A stretch of 64,000 nucleotides of DNA from positions 186,001 to 250,000 of the forward strand of contig NZ_CAJHOA010000003.1 of assembly GCF_905120345.1 (NCBI RefSeq), written 5' to 3'. Source of the stretch: Denitrificimonas caeni (lineage in GTDB: Bacteria > Pseudomonadota > Gammaproteobacteria > Pseudomonadales > Pseudomonadaceae). A model generated the notes under the pieces. The model ran no database searches, was not told the origin of the DNA, and worked only from the letters and a program-made list of their open reading frames with translations. The position numbers and the translations under genes were made by a program. Below are positions 36,387 through 45,048 of the stretch, piece by piece; position 1 is the stretch's first letter, and each line of letters opens with the position of its first letter.

Positions 36387-37913
36387 ATGGCTACCAGATA
36401 CCCCGAGCCTGATAAGAAAACCGGTAACAAACGCGCAAACTGGTCTGTCACTGAGTTGAAAAATATTCCGCAAACATGGAAAGGCGATCACTTAAATGAT
36501 GGCGGTGGCTTACGTGGGCATGTTCGCGTAAATACCAGTAACGAGGTTACTGTCAATTTTCAATACTCATTCCGCTTTGATGGTAAAACACGCTGGTTTT
36601 ATTGCGGTACTTTCCCAGAGAGCGCAATTAGCGATATACGTAAAAATAGAGATAAGGCTAGGGCTTTGGTAGCTGATGGTATTAATCCAACAGAAAAGCG
36701 CCAAGCAAAACGTATCGAAGCACAAGCCGCGATTGCCAAAACGATAGCAGATGAGAAAAAAGAAAAGGCCGCAGCATTAACTGTGGCTGATTTATTCGAG
36801 CAGTGGGTAACAGTCGAAAGTGGCGTAAGACGTGAAGATGATAACGCGGCGGTAATTCGTGCTTTTAAAAAGGATGTGTTGCCCAGTATTGGCAAAATTA
36901 AAATAAGCGTATTAACCGCAGATGATCTACTGAAAATGCTCAAGGCAATCAAAGATCGAGCACCCGTAACAGGTGATCCTCAGCGCGGGTTAAACAGAAC
37001 TATTGATATTGTTCATAACGATGTAGGCCAGATGCTGAGGTGGGGTGAAAAGCGCCAGCCGTGGCGCAGGCTGATGATTGAAGGCAATCCAATAGATTTA
37101 GTTGAGCCTAAGCAGGTATTACGTATTCAGGATGAGGGCTATCAAGAGGTCAGGGAGCGTGTGTTAAGTGATGATGAAATCAGAGAACTGAAAACTATTT
37201 TTGCTAAGCTAGAGAACGACTACAACGACTTGCCCAGCGGTGAAAAGTACAGCGGTATCAGGCCGGTAAATAACCGTGTTCAGTGCGCAACATGGTTATG
37301 CCTAAGCACGATGTGTCGCATTGGTGAACTACTGCAAAGCGAATGGCAGCATGTCGACCTAAGCGCCGGTACTTGGTTTATACCGGCTGCCAACACAAAA
37401 GGACGTAGAGGCCAGCGCCGTGACCACCTTATAAATTTGTCTGGTTTTGCTACAAAGCAATTCAAGCGCCTCAAGGCAGAGACAGGCCATACGCCTTTCT
37501 GTTTTCCGTCACGCGATGAGCAAAGCCATGTATGCCTGAAAACCGTCAGCAAGTTGATTGGTGATCGTCAAACCATGTTTAAGAATCGCAGCAAGCCGCT
37601 ATCAGGTAGGCAGCACAACGACACCTTGGTTTTATCTGCTGGCGCTAATGGCGAGTGGACACCGCACGACCTACGCCGCACTGGTGCAACTATGATGCAA
37701 ATGCTTGGAATTGCACCTGAGATTATCGACCGCTGCCAAAACCATGTAATCGAAAGTAAAAATAAGTCAGCAAAGCATTATCAGCAGTACGACTACGCTA
37801 AAGAGAAAGCAGAGGCGTGGCATAAATGGGGTGAGCGGCTAGAGCAGATTTTAAGTGCTAGCAATATTGTGCTGTTTCGGGTGGCTAAAGGAGTAAGAAA
37901 TGAGCAGCGATGA
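36387..37913 (+). CDS. int: Tyrosine integrase (P4-type)
   Basis: Site-specific recombinase for integration into tRNA-Pro. From ATG 36387, which has AAAAAGGA upstream, it has 508 residues. An in-frame start at 36321 would run through the tandem repeats and is rejected. The N-terminal DUF4102-like arm-binding domain contains LNDGGGLRGHVRV and FYCGTFPE. A core-binding domain follows (about 125-235). The catalytic domain shows Arg in STMCRIGELLQSEW, the HxxR motif in TPHDLRRTGATMM and the tyrosine nucleophile in AKHYQQYDY. It is somewhat longer than typical P4 integrases. The last 14 bp overlap the next gene. Confidence 0.94.
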   Translation: MATRYPEPDKKTGNKRANWSVTELKNIPQTWKGDHLNDGGGLRGHVRVNTSNEVTVNFQYSFRFDGKTRWFYCGTFPESAISDIRKNRDKARALVADGINPTEKRQAKRIEAQAAIAKTIADEKKEKAAALTVADLFEQWVTVESGVRREDDNAAVIRAFKKDVLPSIGKIKISVLTADDLLKMLKAIKDRAPVTGDPQRGLNRTIDIVHNDVGQMLRWGEKRQPWRRLMIEGNPIDLVEPKQVLRIQDEGYQEVRERVLSDDEIRELKTIFAKLENDYNDLPSGEKYSGIRPVNNRVQCATWLCLSTMCRIGELLQSEWQHVDLSAGTWFIPAANTKGRRGQRRDHLINLSGFATKQFKRLKAETGHTPFCFPSRDEQSHVCLKTVSKLIGDRQTMFKNRSKPLSGRQHNDTLVLSAGANGEWTPHDLRRTGATMMQMLGIAPEIIDRCQNHVIESKNKSAKHYQQYDYAKEKAEAWHKWGERLEQILSASNIVLFRVAKGVRNEQR

Positions 37914-38373
37914 AGGTAAAAAAACGTCTCGTGTTTTTGATCCGGATTTAATGTTAATGGTTGAAGAAGTTGAATTATCTGAAGAGACGGCTAAAGAAGT
38001 GCTACTGGAAATAGCCGAATATCTTGGTCGAGGAGAAGCATTACCTATCGGTGTAAGTGAGTGGCTAGCAGGGGCTATTGAGGGGGCGCTGAATTCTCCA
38101 GTGAAGTATGTTAACTCCAATAATTTAAACAATAATGATGTTGGAAAAGCGCTTCTGATAGCTTTAGGTTTGCACTCAAAGTACAACCGCCCAAGTGTTC
38201 ATGATGAAAGTGTGTTCAGCTTCATGAGTGACTACATCGATAACTATGGTTGCAGCCAAACAAGCGCAGCTAAAATAGCGGCAAAACAGTTCAGTATTAG
38301 CGTAAGTAAAGCACAGCGTTCCTATAAAAAAATTACCGAGGTGCTTAAAGCGGCGGGGCTTATACCAGATTAA
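37900..38373 (+). CDS. Unknown protein downstream of integrase
   Basis: A 157-residue, mostly helical acidic protein. The start at 37900 lies inside the integrase gene, with AAAGGAG 6 bp upstream. The C-terminal third (CSQTSAAKIAAKQFSISVSK) looks like a helix-turn-helix, so DNA binding is possible. I do not recognise a family. Coupling to int suggests a role in integration or its control. Confidence 0.7.
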   Translation: MSSDEGKKTSRVFDPDLMLMVEEVELSEETAKEVLLEIAEYLGRGEALPIGVSEWLAGAIEGALNSPVKYVNSNNLNNNDVGKALLIALGLHSKYNRPSVHDESVFSFMSDYIDNYGCSQTSAAKIAAKQFSISVSKAQRSYKKITEVLKAAGLIPD

Positions 38374-38460
38374 ATCGTCCAAAAGGAGTCCACTCCTTAT
38401 AGACAGTTTTGAGTCTTACTATCCATAACCAGTCAATAAGCAACATTAGGAACTGGTTAT

Positions 38461-38670
38461 ATGCACACAAAATCACAGCAACACTTACCCCGCCGTATTC
38501 TGCGTTTACCCGAAGTCACACACTCCACGGGTTACCGCCGCAGCAGTATCTATAACTTCATCAAAGAAGGCACTTTCCCTAAAGCAAAGAAGCTTGGCCC
38601 GCGAGCTGTGGGTTGGGACTCGCATGAAATCCAAGAGTGGATTGATGCAAGGCTAGAAGGGGAAGAGTGA
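38461..38670 (+). CDS. AlpA-family transcriptional regulator / excisionase-like
   Basis: A 69-residue protein with the MerR-like winged helix of AlpA: RRILRLPEVTHSTGYRRSSI, then FIKEGTFPKAKKLGPRAVGW and EIQEWIDARL. AlpA-type proteins activate or repress integrase and replication genes of P4-like elements and can act as excisionases. It is preceded by a 90-bp gap that probably contains the promoter of the replication operon. Its stop overlaps the next start (TGATG). Confidence 0.88.
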   Translation: MHTKSQQHLPRRILRLPEVTHSTGYRRSSIYNFIKEGTFPKAKKLGPRAVGWDSHEIQEWIDARLEGEE

Positions 38671-38831
38671 TGGCGAAAATAAAAAAAGCCACCCTCCGAC
38701 CAAGAAAAGTGGCTCTTCGTGAAGCTTTACAACATTTTAAGTATACAGCAGTCTTGTTGGTTTTTGCAGTTAGGGTGCTTCCGTTTGCTCTTGTTTTGAT
38801 TGCGTATGCAGTCAAGGCGGTGCTGTCATGA
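38670..38831 (+). CDS. 53-residue single-span membrane protein
   Basis: ATG 38670 overlaps the AlpA stop (TGATG) and its TGA overlaps the primase ATG (ATGA at 38828-38831), so it is translationally coupled on both sides. The first 20 or so residues are very basic (AKIKKATLRPRKVALREALQ). Then comes one long hydrophobic helix (YTAVLLVFAVRVLPFALVLI). This is the form of small toxins, holin-like or membrane-tethering peptides. I recognise no family. Confidence 0.7.
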   Translation: MAKIKKATLRPRKVALREALQHFKYTAVLLVFAVRVLPFALVLIAYAVKAVLS

Positions 38832-39760
38832 ACGAATTGTTGTTCGTAACTTATGCGCTGCAATACCTTGATTCGCATGATAGGAGTACCTGGGTCAAAG
38901 CAGCTATGGCGCTTAAGTCTGAGTTTGGTGAAGCTGCTTTTCATGCTTGGAATGACTGGAGTAAGCAGGCTGATAATTATAAAGAGAGTGCTGCGCTAGC
39001 AGTCTGGAAAAGTTGCAAATCGACTGGCGGGGTTGGTATTGGCACGCTGTTGTATTTAGCTCGTGAAAATGGCTGGCAACCAAATAATCAGGCCGCAATT
39101 GATCCTGTTGAGTTTGCTGCTCGCAAGCTAGCAATCGAGAGCGAGCGTAAAGAGGCAGAAGCATATAAATTGCATCGCCAGAAACAGGCTGCAACTAAAG
39201 CGCAGTATTTATGGTGCAAATCAGATACTGCAAGTGCTGGTCATTCGTACCTGCTGAAAAAAAATGTTTCTCCTCTTAACCTGCGCCAATCTGAAGGCGT
39301 TCTTCTTGTACCTTTGTCCGCCAATGGTGTGCTGATGAATCTACAGCGTATCTATCCTAATGGTACTAAGCGCTTTTTGGCGGCTGGCAAGGTACATGGA
39401 TGCTACTCAGCTATTGGTCATATTAAGGCGGGGCAGCCACTCTATATATGTGAGGGGTGGGCAACAGGTGCAAGCATCCATGCTGATACAGGACATGCTG
39501 TAGCTTGCGCGATGAATGCTGGGAATTTATTAAGTGTTGGTCGCCAGCTTAGCCTTTGCTATCCAGACAGCATTCTGATTATCGCTGGCGATGATGACCG
39601 TAATACTGAAGCTGAGGGTAAAGGTAATCCAGGAGTTGAAGCTGCTACTCAAACAGCTATTGCGCTGGGCTGCGCTATGGTGCTGCCTGCGTTTCCTGCT
39701 GATGCTCCACTGGAGTTGAGTGACTTTAATGATCTTGCCCAGTGGAGGGCTTCACGATGA
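38828..39760 (+). CDS. Primase with PriCT-2-like and Toprim domains
   Basis: A 310-residue protein. The N-terminal 80 residues (ALQYLDSHDRSTWVKAAMAL, AFHAWNDWSKQ and similar) match the PriCT-2 domain of phage and plasmid primases. The C-terminal half is a Toprim fold with the catalytic glutamate in LYICEGWATGASI and the acidic DxD in IAGDDDRNTEA. No N-terminal zinc finger is present. It probably primes element replication together with the helicase that follows. The TGA overlaps the next ATG. Confidence 0.87.
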   Translation: MNELLFVTYALQYLDSHDRSTWVKAAMALKSEFGEAAFHAWNDWSKQADNYKESAALAVWKSCKSTGGVGIGTLLYLARENGWQPNNQAAIDPVEFAARKLAIESERKEAEAYKLHRQKQAATKAQYLWCKSDTASAGHSYLLKKNVSPLNLRQSEGVLLVPLSANGVLMNLQRIYPNGTKRFLAAGKVHGCYSAIGHIKAGQPLYICEGWATGASIHADTGHAVACAMNAGNLLSVGRQLSLCYPDSILIIAGDDDRNTEAEGKGNPGVEAATQTAIALGCAMVLPAFPADAPLELSDFNDLAQWRASR

Positions 39761-40968
39761 GCATCAAGCCTACATCGCTGATACCGAGGCCAATCTATCC
39801 GATGAGGCCATCACCGTTCCGATTTGTCGCCGCCTGCGATATGCCAGTTAACCCTGTTGCATGGCTGATTAAGGATTATATCGAGGAGGATGCCCTCGCT
39901 GTCATGTATGGGCCGCCTGGTAAGGGTAAGTCGTTCATCGCCTTGGATATGTCTTGCTGCATTGCAAGTAATCTCTCTTTTCACGGCCATAACGTAAAAG
40001 CTGGAGCCGTATTCTATATCGCTGGCGAAGGGCATAACGGTCTTGCTCGCCGTTTGAGAGCATGGGCAGAGCTCAATAACACTGATATGCCGAGGGCATT
40101 ATTTGTTTCGGAAGCGCCTGCAGATCTCGCTAGTGAAGCTAACGCTACTAAGGTGATGGAAGCCGTTCAGCAACTTGCTGACGCTAGTGGCAAAACACCT
40201 GTGCTGATCGTGATAGATACGCTTGCCAGAAATTTCGGAGGTGATGAAAACAGCGCCACTGATATGGGAAATTTTATCCGTAATGCCGATGCTTTACGTC
40301 GATTATGGAAGGCGACTGTTCTTATTGTTCACCATAGCGGTAAAGATAGTGATAGAGGAGCGCGGGGGTCATCGGCCTTAAAAGGTGCTGCTGATGCTGA
40401 GTATGAAGTTGGACGTAATGACGCAGATCAGATCATTCGCTTAACTCCGCGCAAGATGAAAGATGCGGAAGAACCGGCACCACTCGCTTTTGAGTTGGTT
40501 AGTGTGCCTGTGCTTGATGACTCAGGAGTTCTGGTCGGGGGTGCTGCGCTAAGAGTCGCTGAGTACACAGCTCATGCGCCTGTAACTGCAAAGCTGGGTA
40601 AGCAACAAAAAGCGGCGCTTGATGTGCTTGAGCAGATGCATGCAGAGACTGCAGCACAACTTGATAGTCAGGGTTTAGAAGAGCAGTCCGTAGAAATATT
40701 GCTGGAGGACTGGAGAAGCAGGTGCTTGGAAGCTGGTATGCCTCGACAGAGATTCCACGATGCAAGGGAGACTTTGACTGAGCGCGGTCAGATTCGCGTT
40801 GACGGTGTACACGTAAGTATTGTCCGTCCGTTGCCACCTCTCTTAGAGAAACCAATGCGGACGGACAAGCTAAGCAATACAAATAACGGACAGAACGGAC
40901 AACTATCGGACGATAAACGGACAGATGCTTCTCAGGCTAGCCAGCAACCTGAGTACGAGGATTTCTGA
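39757..40968 (+). CDS. RepA-like hexameric helicase (AAA_25)
   Basis: A 403-residue RecA-fold ATPase like RepA of RSF1010. ATG 39757 overlaps the primase stop and has GGAGGG in front. The GTG at 39742 is less likely. Walker A is VMYGPPGKGKSFIALDM, Walker B is PVLIVIDTLARNFGG, and the sensor region is TVLIVHHSGKDSDRGARGSS. The C-terminal 100 residues hold a winged-helix-like part and a polar tail. It works with the upstream primase, giving the element its own replication module. Confidence 0.88.
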   Translation: MSIKPTSLIPRPIYPMRPSPFRFVAACDMPVNPVAWLIKDYIEEDALAVMYGPPGKGKSFIALDMSCCIASNLSFHGHNVKAGAVFYIAGEGHNGLARRLRAWAELNNTDMPRALFVSEAPADLASEANATKVMEAVQQLADASGKTPVLIVIDTLARNFGGDENSATDMGNFIRNADALRRLWKATVLIVHHSGKDSDRGARGSSALKGAADAEYEVGRNDADQIIRLTPRKMKDAEEPAPLAFELVSVPVLDDSGVLVGGAALRVAEYTAHAPVTAKLGKQQKAALDVLEQMHAETAAQLDSQGLEEQSVEILLEDWRSRCLEAGMPRQRFHDARETLTERGQIRVDGVHVSIVRPLPPLLEKPMRTDKLSNTNNGQNGQLSDDKRTDASQASQQPEYEDF

Positions 40969-40970
40969 TT

Positions 40971-41396
40971 ATGAGTTTTTTAGACTACTTAAAAAGCTCT
41001 GGTCTGACTGTTGAAGTAGTACTAGATAAGCTACGAGTGTCGCCTGCTGAGCTGATTACACTCGAGATTAAGCAGTATATTTTGACCAACAAATCAGCAC
41101 TGTTAACCGAGTTAACCTCTGCCGATGACAAGGCCGATCCAATCGAGCAGCTTCCACCCGTAGATGATGGGGTGAGTACATTAACTACTATTACAGAACA
41201 GCCTCATACAGCCGTTACGACCTCGCTAGGCTGGGTCCATGCTCGAGATAAGTACCTTGGGCATTTAATGGGTTGTCGTCTCAGTGATGTTGATACAGGC
41301 CGTTGTTGCCATGCACCGACAAATCGTTATTGTGCTATTGGCGCTGTTCTCCGTCAGCAATACAACGACACGCCAAAGGAGCCAGCGTCATGGTGA
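40971..41396 (+). CDS. Unknown protein with TubC-N-like domain
   Basis: A 141-residue protein. The first 45 residues (LDYLKSSGLTVEVVLDKLRV, then SPAELITLEIKQYILTNKSA) resemble the small TubC N-terminal docking-type domain found in several mobile-element proteins. The C-terminal part has CRLSDVDTGRCCHAP and YCAIGAVLRQQY, with four or more cysteines that could bind metal. It starts 2 bp after the helicase gene. Role unknown. Confidence 0.7.
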   Translation: MSFLDYLKSSGLTVEVVLDKLRVSPAELITLEIKQYILTNKSALLTELTSADDKADPIEQLPPVDDGVSTLTTITEQPHTAVTTSLGWVHARDKYLGHLMGCRLSDVDTGRCCHAPTNRYCAIGAVLRQQYNDTPKEPASW

Positions 41397-41455
41397 AATA
41401 TATCGATGAGTTGACAGGTTTTTTACTCGAATTACAAAACTTTGGAGGTTTTTAA
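41390..41455 (+). CDS. Possible 21-residue coupled micro-ORF
   Basis: ATG 41390 overlaps the preceding stop, and its TAA overlaps the next ATG (TAATG at 41453-41457). The peptide is MVKYIDELTGFLLELQNFGG plus Phe. The GGAGG inside its end serves the following gene, so it may only couple translation. Confidence 0.3.
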   Translation: MVKYIDELTGFLLELQNFGGF

Positions 41456-42048
41456 TGCAGCAAAATTACAGCATTGAATTGCAACGCAAGGAAACCCAAG
41501 CACAAGCCTTAGCCCGCACTGTTACAAGCCCTGAATGCCTTAGCGCCTCGGTACTGACAATCTGTCAGAACATTGAGCATACGCAAGTCAATGAGATGAT
41601 TGATCAACTGAAAGCGCAGTCTGCTGCCATACACAACGATGATTTATCACGAGCGGAAAGCATGTTGATTGCTCAAGCACATACGTTAGATGGGTTGTTT
41701 GCAAAGCTAGCCAGCCATGCGTTGACCAGCAATGAACTTGGTAAGCTAGAGCGTTATATGAAGCTGGCGCTCAAGGCGCAAAGCCAAGCACGTGCAACAC
41801 TGCAAACACTTGGTGATATTAAAGCACCCAAGCAAATCGCATTCGTGAAGCAAGCCAACATCGGCAATCAAGTACAAGTAAACAACACCACTACTGCTCA
41901 CGCGCGCACGCGGAAAAAACAAAAAGAGCCAAACGAACTATTGGAGGCACATCATGGCGAACGGCTGGACACCCGAACGAAGAGCAAGACAGGCAGAGTT
42001 AATCAAACAGTGGCAACCATGGAAAAAGAGCACCGGGCCGATAAGTGA
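41455..42048 (+). CDS. Unknown element protein (helical)
   Basis: A 197-residue helical protein with GGAGG 5 bp upstream. Sequence like LERYMKLALKAQSQARATLQ, followed by QIAFVKQANIGNQVQVNN, recurs in small proteins of proteobacterial islands and prophages, always paired with the overlapping gene that follows. No function is known to me. The last 95 bp are shared with the next gene in another frame. Confidence 0.75.
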   Translation: MQQNYSIELQRKETQAQALARTVTSPECLSASVLTICQNIEHTQVNEMIDQLKAQSAAIHNDDLSRAESMLIAQAHTLDGLFAKLASHALTSNELGKLERYMKLALKAQSQARATLQTLGDIKAPKQIAFVKQANIGNQVQVNNTTTAHARTRKKQKEPNELLEAHHGERLDTRTKSKTGRVNQTVATMEKEHRADK

Positions 42049-42163
42049 AGAGGGGAAGGCTAAAGCCTCAATAAATGCTTGGAAGGGTGGTGTAAGACCT
42101 CAGTTGCGGGAGGTGTCGAAGGTGCTCAGGAAGCAAGAACAGTTCCTTAATGATTTGCTTTAG
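41954..42163 (+). CDS. Small basic element protein overlapping its neighbour
   Basis: A 69-residue basic protein: MANGWTPERRARQAELIKQW, then PWKKSTGPISEEGKAKASIN and AWKGGVRP. The W-x-STGP-x-x-x-EGK core is a recurrent short motif in island proteins and supports real coding despite the 95-bp overlap with the previous frame. It probably binds nucleic acid, judged only by composition. Confidence 0.7.
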   Translation: MANGWTPERRARQAELIKQWQPWKKSTGPISEEGKAKASINAWKGGVRPQLREVSKVLRKQEQFLNDLL

Positions 42164-42421
42164 CTGCTGATCGACAGTCCTCTATGCCAGTTGTTAGTAA
42201 TCTTTTGTTATAGTTATGTGATTTCAGCGCCAGCTACACTCCTTGTATTACTGCATGCCGTATTAACTGTTACTCCAACGAGCACGATTAGATGCTTGGT
42301 TTAGCGTAAGGGGTTAAACGGTTACAGAGAGCAAAGCCTATATCTTCGGCTGAGCTAGAAATACAAGCTGCGCTGGCGCTTATGCCTCTCACAGCAACAC
42401 TTCAGGGATTACCACACCAGT
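42164..42421. other. Gap between replication and restriction modules
   Basis: About 260 bp. No gene seen. It must carry the hsdM promoter, but no clear -35/-10 pair is visible. It is the junction between two modules. Confidence 0.5.
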
Positions 42422-43888
42422 ATGTTTGAACAAACTTTTAAAAATATCGACGATATCTTTCACAAAGATGCTGGCTGTTCCAGTGAGCTGGATTACGCAG
42501 AGCAAAGCTCTTGGTTGTTGTTCCTTAAATATCTGGATGACTTGGAATACGAGAAATCTCTTGAAGCAGAGCTGATGGATGAGCCCTATCAGCATATTAT
42601 TGATAAGGACTTTCGTTGGAGTGCTTGGGCTGCGCCAAAAGATGCCAATGGCAAGCCAGACCATAATAATGCGCTCACTGGTGATGATCTGATCGACTTT
42701 GTTGATTTTAAACTGTTTCCGTACCTTAAATCTTTTAAGCAAAAGGCTGATCGCCCAGACACCATCGAATACAAGATCGGGCAGATATTCAGTGAGCTGA
42801 GAAACAAAATTCAAAGCGGTTATTCCCTGCGTGATGCGCTAGATAGAATTGATGAACTGCGTTTTCGCTCGCAAGAAGAAAAGCACGAGCTGTCGCATCT
42901 GTATGAAACCCGCATTAAAAACATGGGCAACGCCGGGCGTAACGGTGGTGAGTACTACACGCCGCGTCCATTGATTCGCGCCATGATTGATGTACTTCAG
43001 CCAAAGATTGGCGAGACCGTCTATGACGGGGCAGCAGGGTCGGCAGGCTTTTTATGTGAAGCCTATGATTACTTGCGCCAAGGTGGTCGTGAGCAAAAGC
43101 AGCTCTCTTCTAGCGACTTAAAAACCCTGCAAGAAAAGACTTTCTTCGCCAAAGAGAAGAAGTCACTGGCCTATGTGATTGCCATTATGAATATGATTCT
43201 GCATGGCATTGAAGCGCCCAATGTGATGCACACCAACACCCTCGCGGAAAGCCTGCAAGATATTACTCCAAGCAATCAGCACGATATTATTCTGGCTAAC
43301 CCACCCTTTGGCGGTAAAGAGCGCAAAGAAGTACAGCAGAATTTCCCGATTAAAACCGGTGAAACGGCCTTCTTGTTTATGCAGCACTTTATGAAGATGC
43401 TGAAACCCGGTGGCCGCGCAGCGATTGTGATTAAGAACACCTTTTTAAGTAATACCGATAATGCGTCAGTGGCGCTGCGTAAAGAGCTGCTGGAGAACTT
43501 TAATCTGCACACCGTTTTAGATTGCCCAGCCAAAACTTTTTTAGGTGCTGGGGTTAAAACTGTGGTGTTGTTCTTCACCAAAGGCGAACCCACGCAAAAA
43601 GTTTGGTACTACCAGCTTGATCCTGGCCGCAGCCTTGGCAAAACCAACCCGCTGAATGACAAAGACTTGGCCGAGTTTGTTGAGTTGAAAAAGACCTTTG
43701 CCGAGTCTGAAAAATCGTGGTCGATTAATGTGACCGATATCGACCCAAGCACTTGGGATTTATCGGTTAAGAATGCCAATGCACCGGAAGCTGCAGCCCT
43801 ACGCGAACCTGAAGAAATAATTGCTGAGATCATCGCGCTAGATACAGAAAGTGCCGCGATTTTGGAAAGTATTCAGGAGTTGTTGTGA
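42422..43888 (+). CDS. hsdM: Type I restriction-modification DNA methyltransferase HsdM
   Basis: N6-adenine methyltransferase subunit, 488 residues. The N-terminal HsdM_N helical domain reads WLLFLKYLDDLEYEKSLEAE. The SAM site is VYDGAAGSAGFLCEAYDYL and the catalytic motif IV is ILANPPFGGKERKEV. With HsdS it methylates host DNA. With HsdR it forms the restriction complex. The stop overlaps the hsdS start (TGATG). Confidence 0.96.
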   Translation: MFEQTFKNIDDIFHKDAGCSSELDYAEQSSWLLFLKYLDDLEYEKSLEAELMDEPYQHIIDKDFRWSAWAAPKDANGKPDHNNALTGDDLIDFVDFKLFPYLKSFKQKADRPDTIEYKIGQIFSELRNKIQSGYSLRDALDRIDELRFRSQEEKHELSHLYETRIKNMGNAGRNGGEYYTPRPLIRAMIDVLQPKIGETVYDGAAGSAGFLCEAYDYLRQGGREQKQLSSSDLKTLQEKTFFAKEKKSLAYVIAIMNMILHGIEAPNVMHTNTLAESLQDITPSNQHDIILANPPFGGKERKEVQQNFPIKTGETAFLFMQHFMKMLKPGGRAAIVIKNTFLSNTDNASVALRKELLENFNLHTVLDCPAKTFLGAGVKTVVLFFTKGEPTQKVWYYQLDPGRSLGKTNPLNDKDLAEFVELKKTFAESEKSWSINVTDIDPSTWDLSVKNANAPEAAALREPEEIIAEIIALDTESAAILESIQELL

Positions 43889-45048
43889 TGGAGTGGCCAA
43901 CCGTTAAGCTAGGCGATGTATGCAAAATTGAAAAAGAACAGTTTCGAGAAGGTAATCTACCTTATGTTGGGCTTGAAGATATTGAGGGATTTACTGGGCG
44001 TTTTTTAGGAGGATTAGACCCTAGGGCTGTAGCAAGCTCTACGTTTAAGTTTTCTAGCAGCCATGTTCTTTATGGGCGCTTGCGACCTTATTTAAATAAA
44101 GTGCTGGTGCCAAACTTTGAGGGGCACTGCTCATCCGAGATATTCCCATTAAAACCAACAAGTCAGTTGAATAGAAGTTACCTGTATTATTGGCTTTCAA
44201 GTGACCGGATTGTAAGCGCCATTAATGAAACCTGCACTGGCGCAAGAATGCCTAGAGCTAATGTAAATACAATCTTAACCTTTGAAATCCCACTGCCGCC
44301 TCTTCCTGAACAAAAACGCCTTGTCGCCATCCTTGATGAAGTCTTTGCCGATATCGAACAAGTCCGCGCCAAAACCGAACAAAACCTTAAAAACGCCCGC
44401 GAGCTTTTTGAAAGCTACTTGCAGCAAGTGTTTAGCCAGCGAGGGGAAGGGTGGAAAGAAACGGTACTGGGGGCATTGGGTAAGGTATCTATGTGTAAAA
44501 GGATACTAAAAAAGCAAACTGCCGTTTCAGGTGATATCCCATTCTATAAAATTGGAACTTTTGGACGAACAGCAAATGCTTTTATTGGTAATGATATATA
44601 TCAGGAATATAAAGAAAAATATTCTTTTCCAAAGAAAGGAGATATTTTGATTTCAGCGGCAGGCACTATTGGAAGGCGAGTTATTTATGACGGGCAACCT
44701 GCTTATTTCCAAGACTCAAATATCGTTTGGATTGATAATGATGAAAAAATGATATTAAACAATTATTTGTATCAGTTTTATGGTGTCTGTGATTGGAATC
44801 CATCTAAAGGAGCAACTATATCTAGGCTCTATAATGATGATTTAAGAAAAATTAAAATTTCTTTTCCGAGCATATCCGAACAAAAAGAGTTAGTTGTTAG
44901 GATGGTGGCTCTTAGTGAGAAAATTAAAACAACTCAAATAAACTACCAGAAAAAGTTAGAAAAGTTAGACGAACTCAAAAAATCCATCCTGCAAAAAGCC
45001 TTTTCCGGTGAGCTCACCCAAAAGAACAACCAAGGAGCGGTCGCTTGA
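43888..45048 (+). CDS. hsdS: Type I specificity subunit HsdS
   Basis: Target-recognition subunit, about 386 residues, from ATG 43888 (GTG 43885 also possible). Two target-recognition domains (about residues 1-130 and 195-340) are joined by conserved helices: first PLPPLPEQKRLVAILDEVFA with a coiled coil to about 190, then FPSISEQKELVVRMVALSEK with a coiled coil at the end. The second recognition domain (about 44480-44940) is much richer in A and T than hsdM and the helical spacers. That fits domain swapping. The stop overlaps the fic start region. Confidence 0.93.
   Translation: MEWPTVKLGDVCKIEKEQFREGNLPYVGLEDIEGFTGRFLGGLDPRAVASSTFKFSSSHVLYGRLRPYLNKVLVPNFEGHCSSEIFPLKPTSQLNRSYLYYWLSSDRIVSAINETCTGARMPRANVNTILTFEIPLPPLPEQKRLVAILDEVFADIEQVRAKTEQNLKNARELFESYLQQVFSQRGEGWKETVLGALGKVSMCKRILKKQTAVSGDIPFYKIGTFGRTANAFIGNDIYQEYKEKYSFPKKGDILISAAGTIGRRVIYDGQPAYFQDSNIVWIDNDEKMILNNYLYQFYGVCDWNPSKGATISRLYNDDLRKIKISFPSISEQKELVVRMVALSEKIKTTQINYQKKLEKLDELKKSILQKAFSGELTQKNNQGAVA

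Noticed and set aside
36599-36952. Minus-strand 117-codon frame inside the integrase
   Set aside because: Shadow of the integrase coding frame, like other long antisense frames over well-supported genes.
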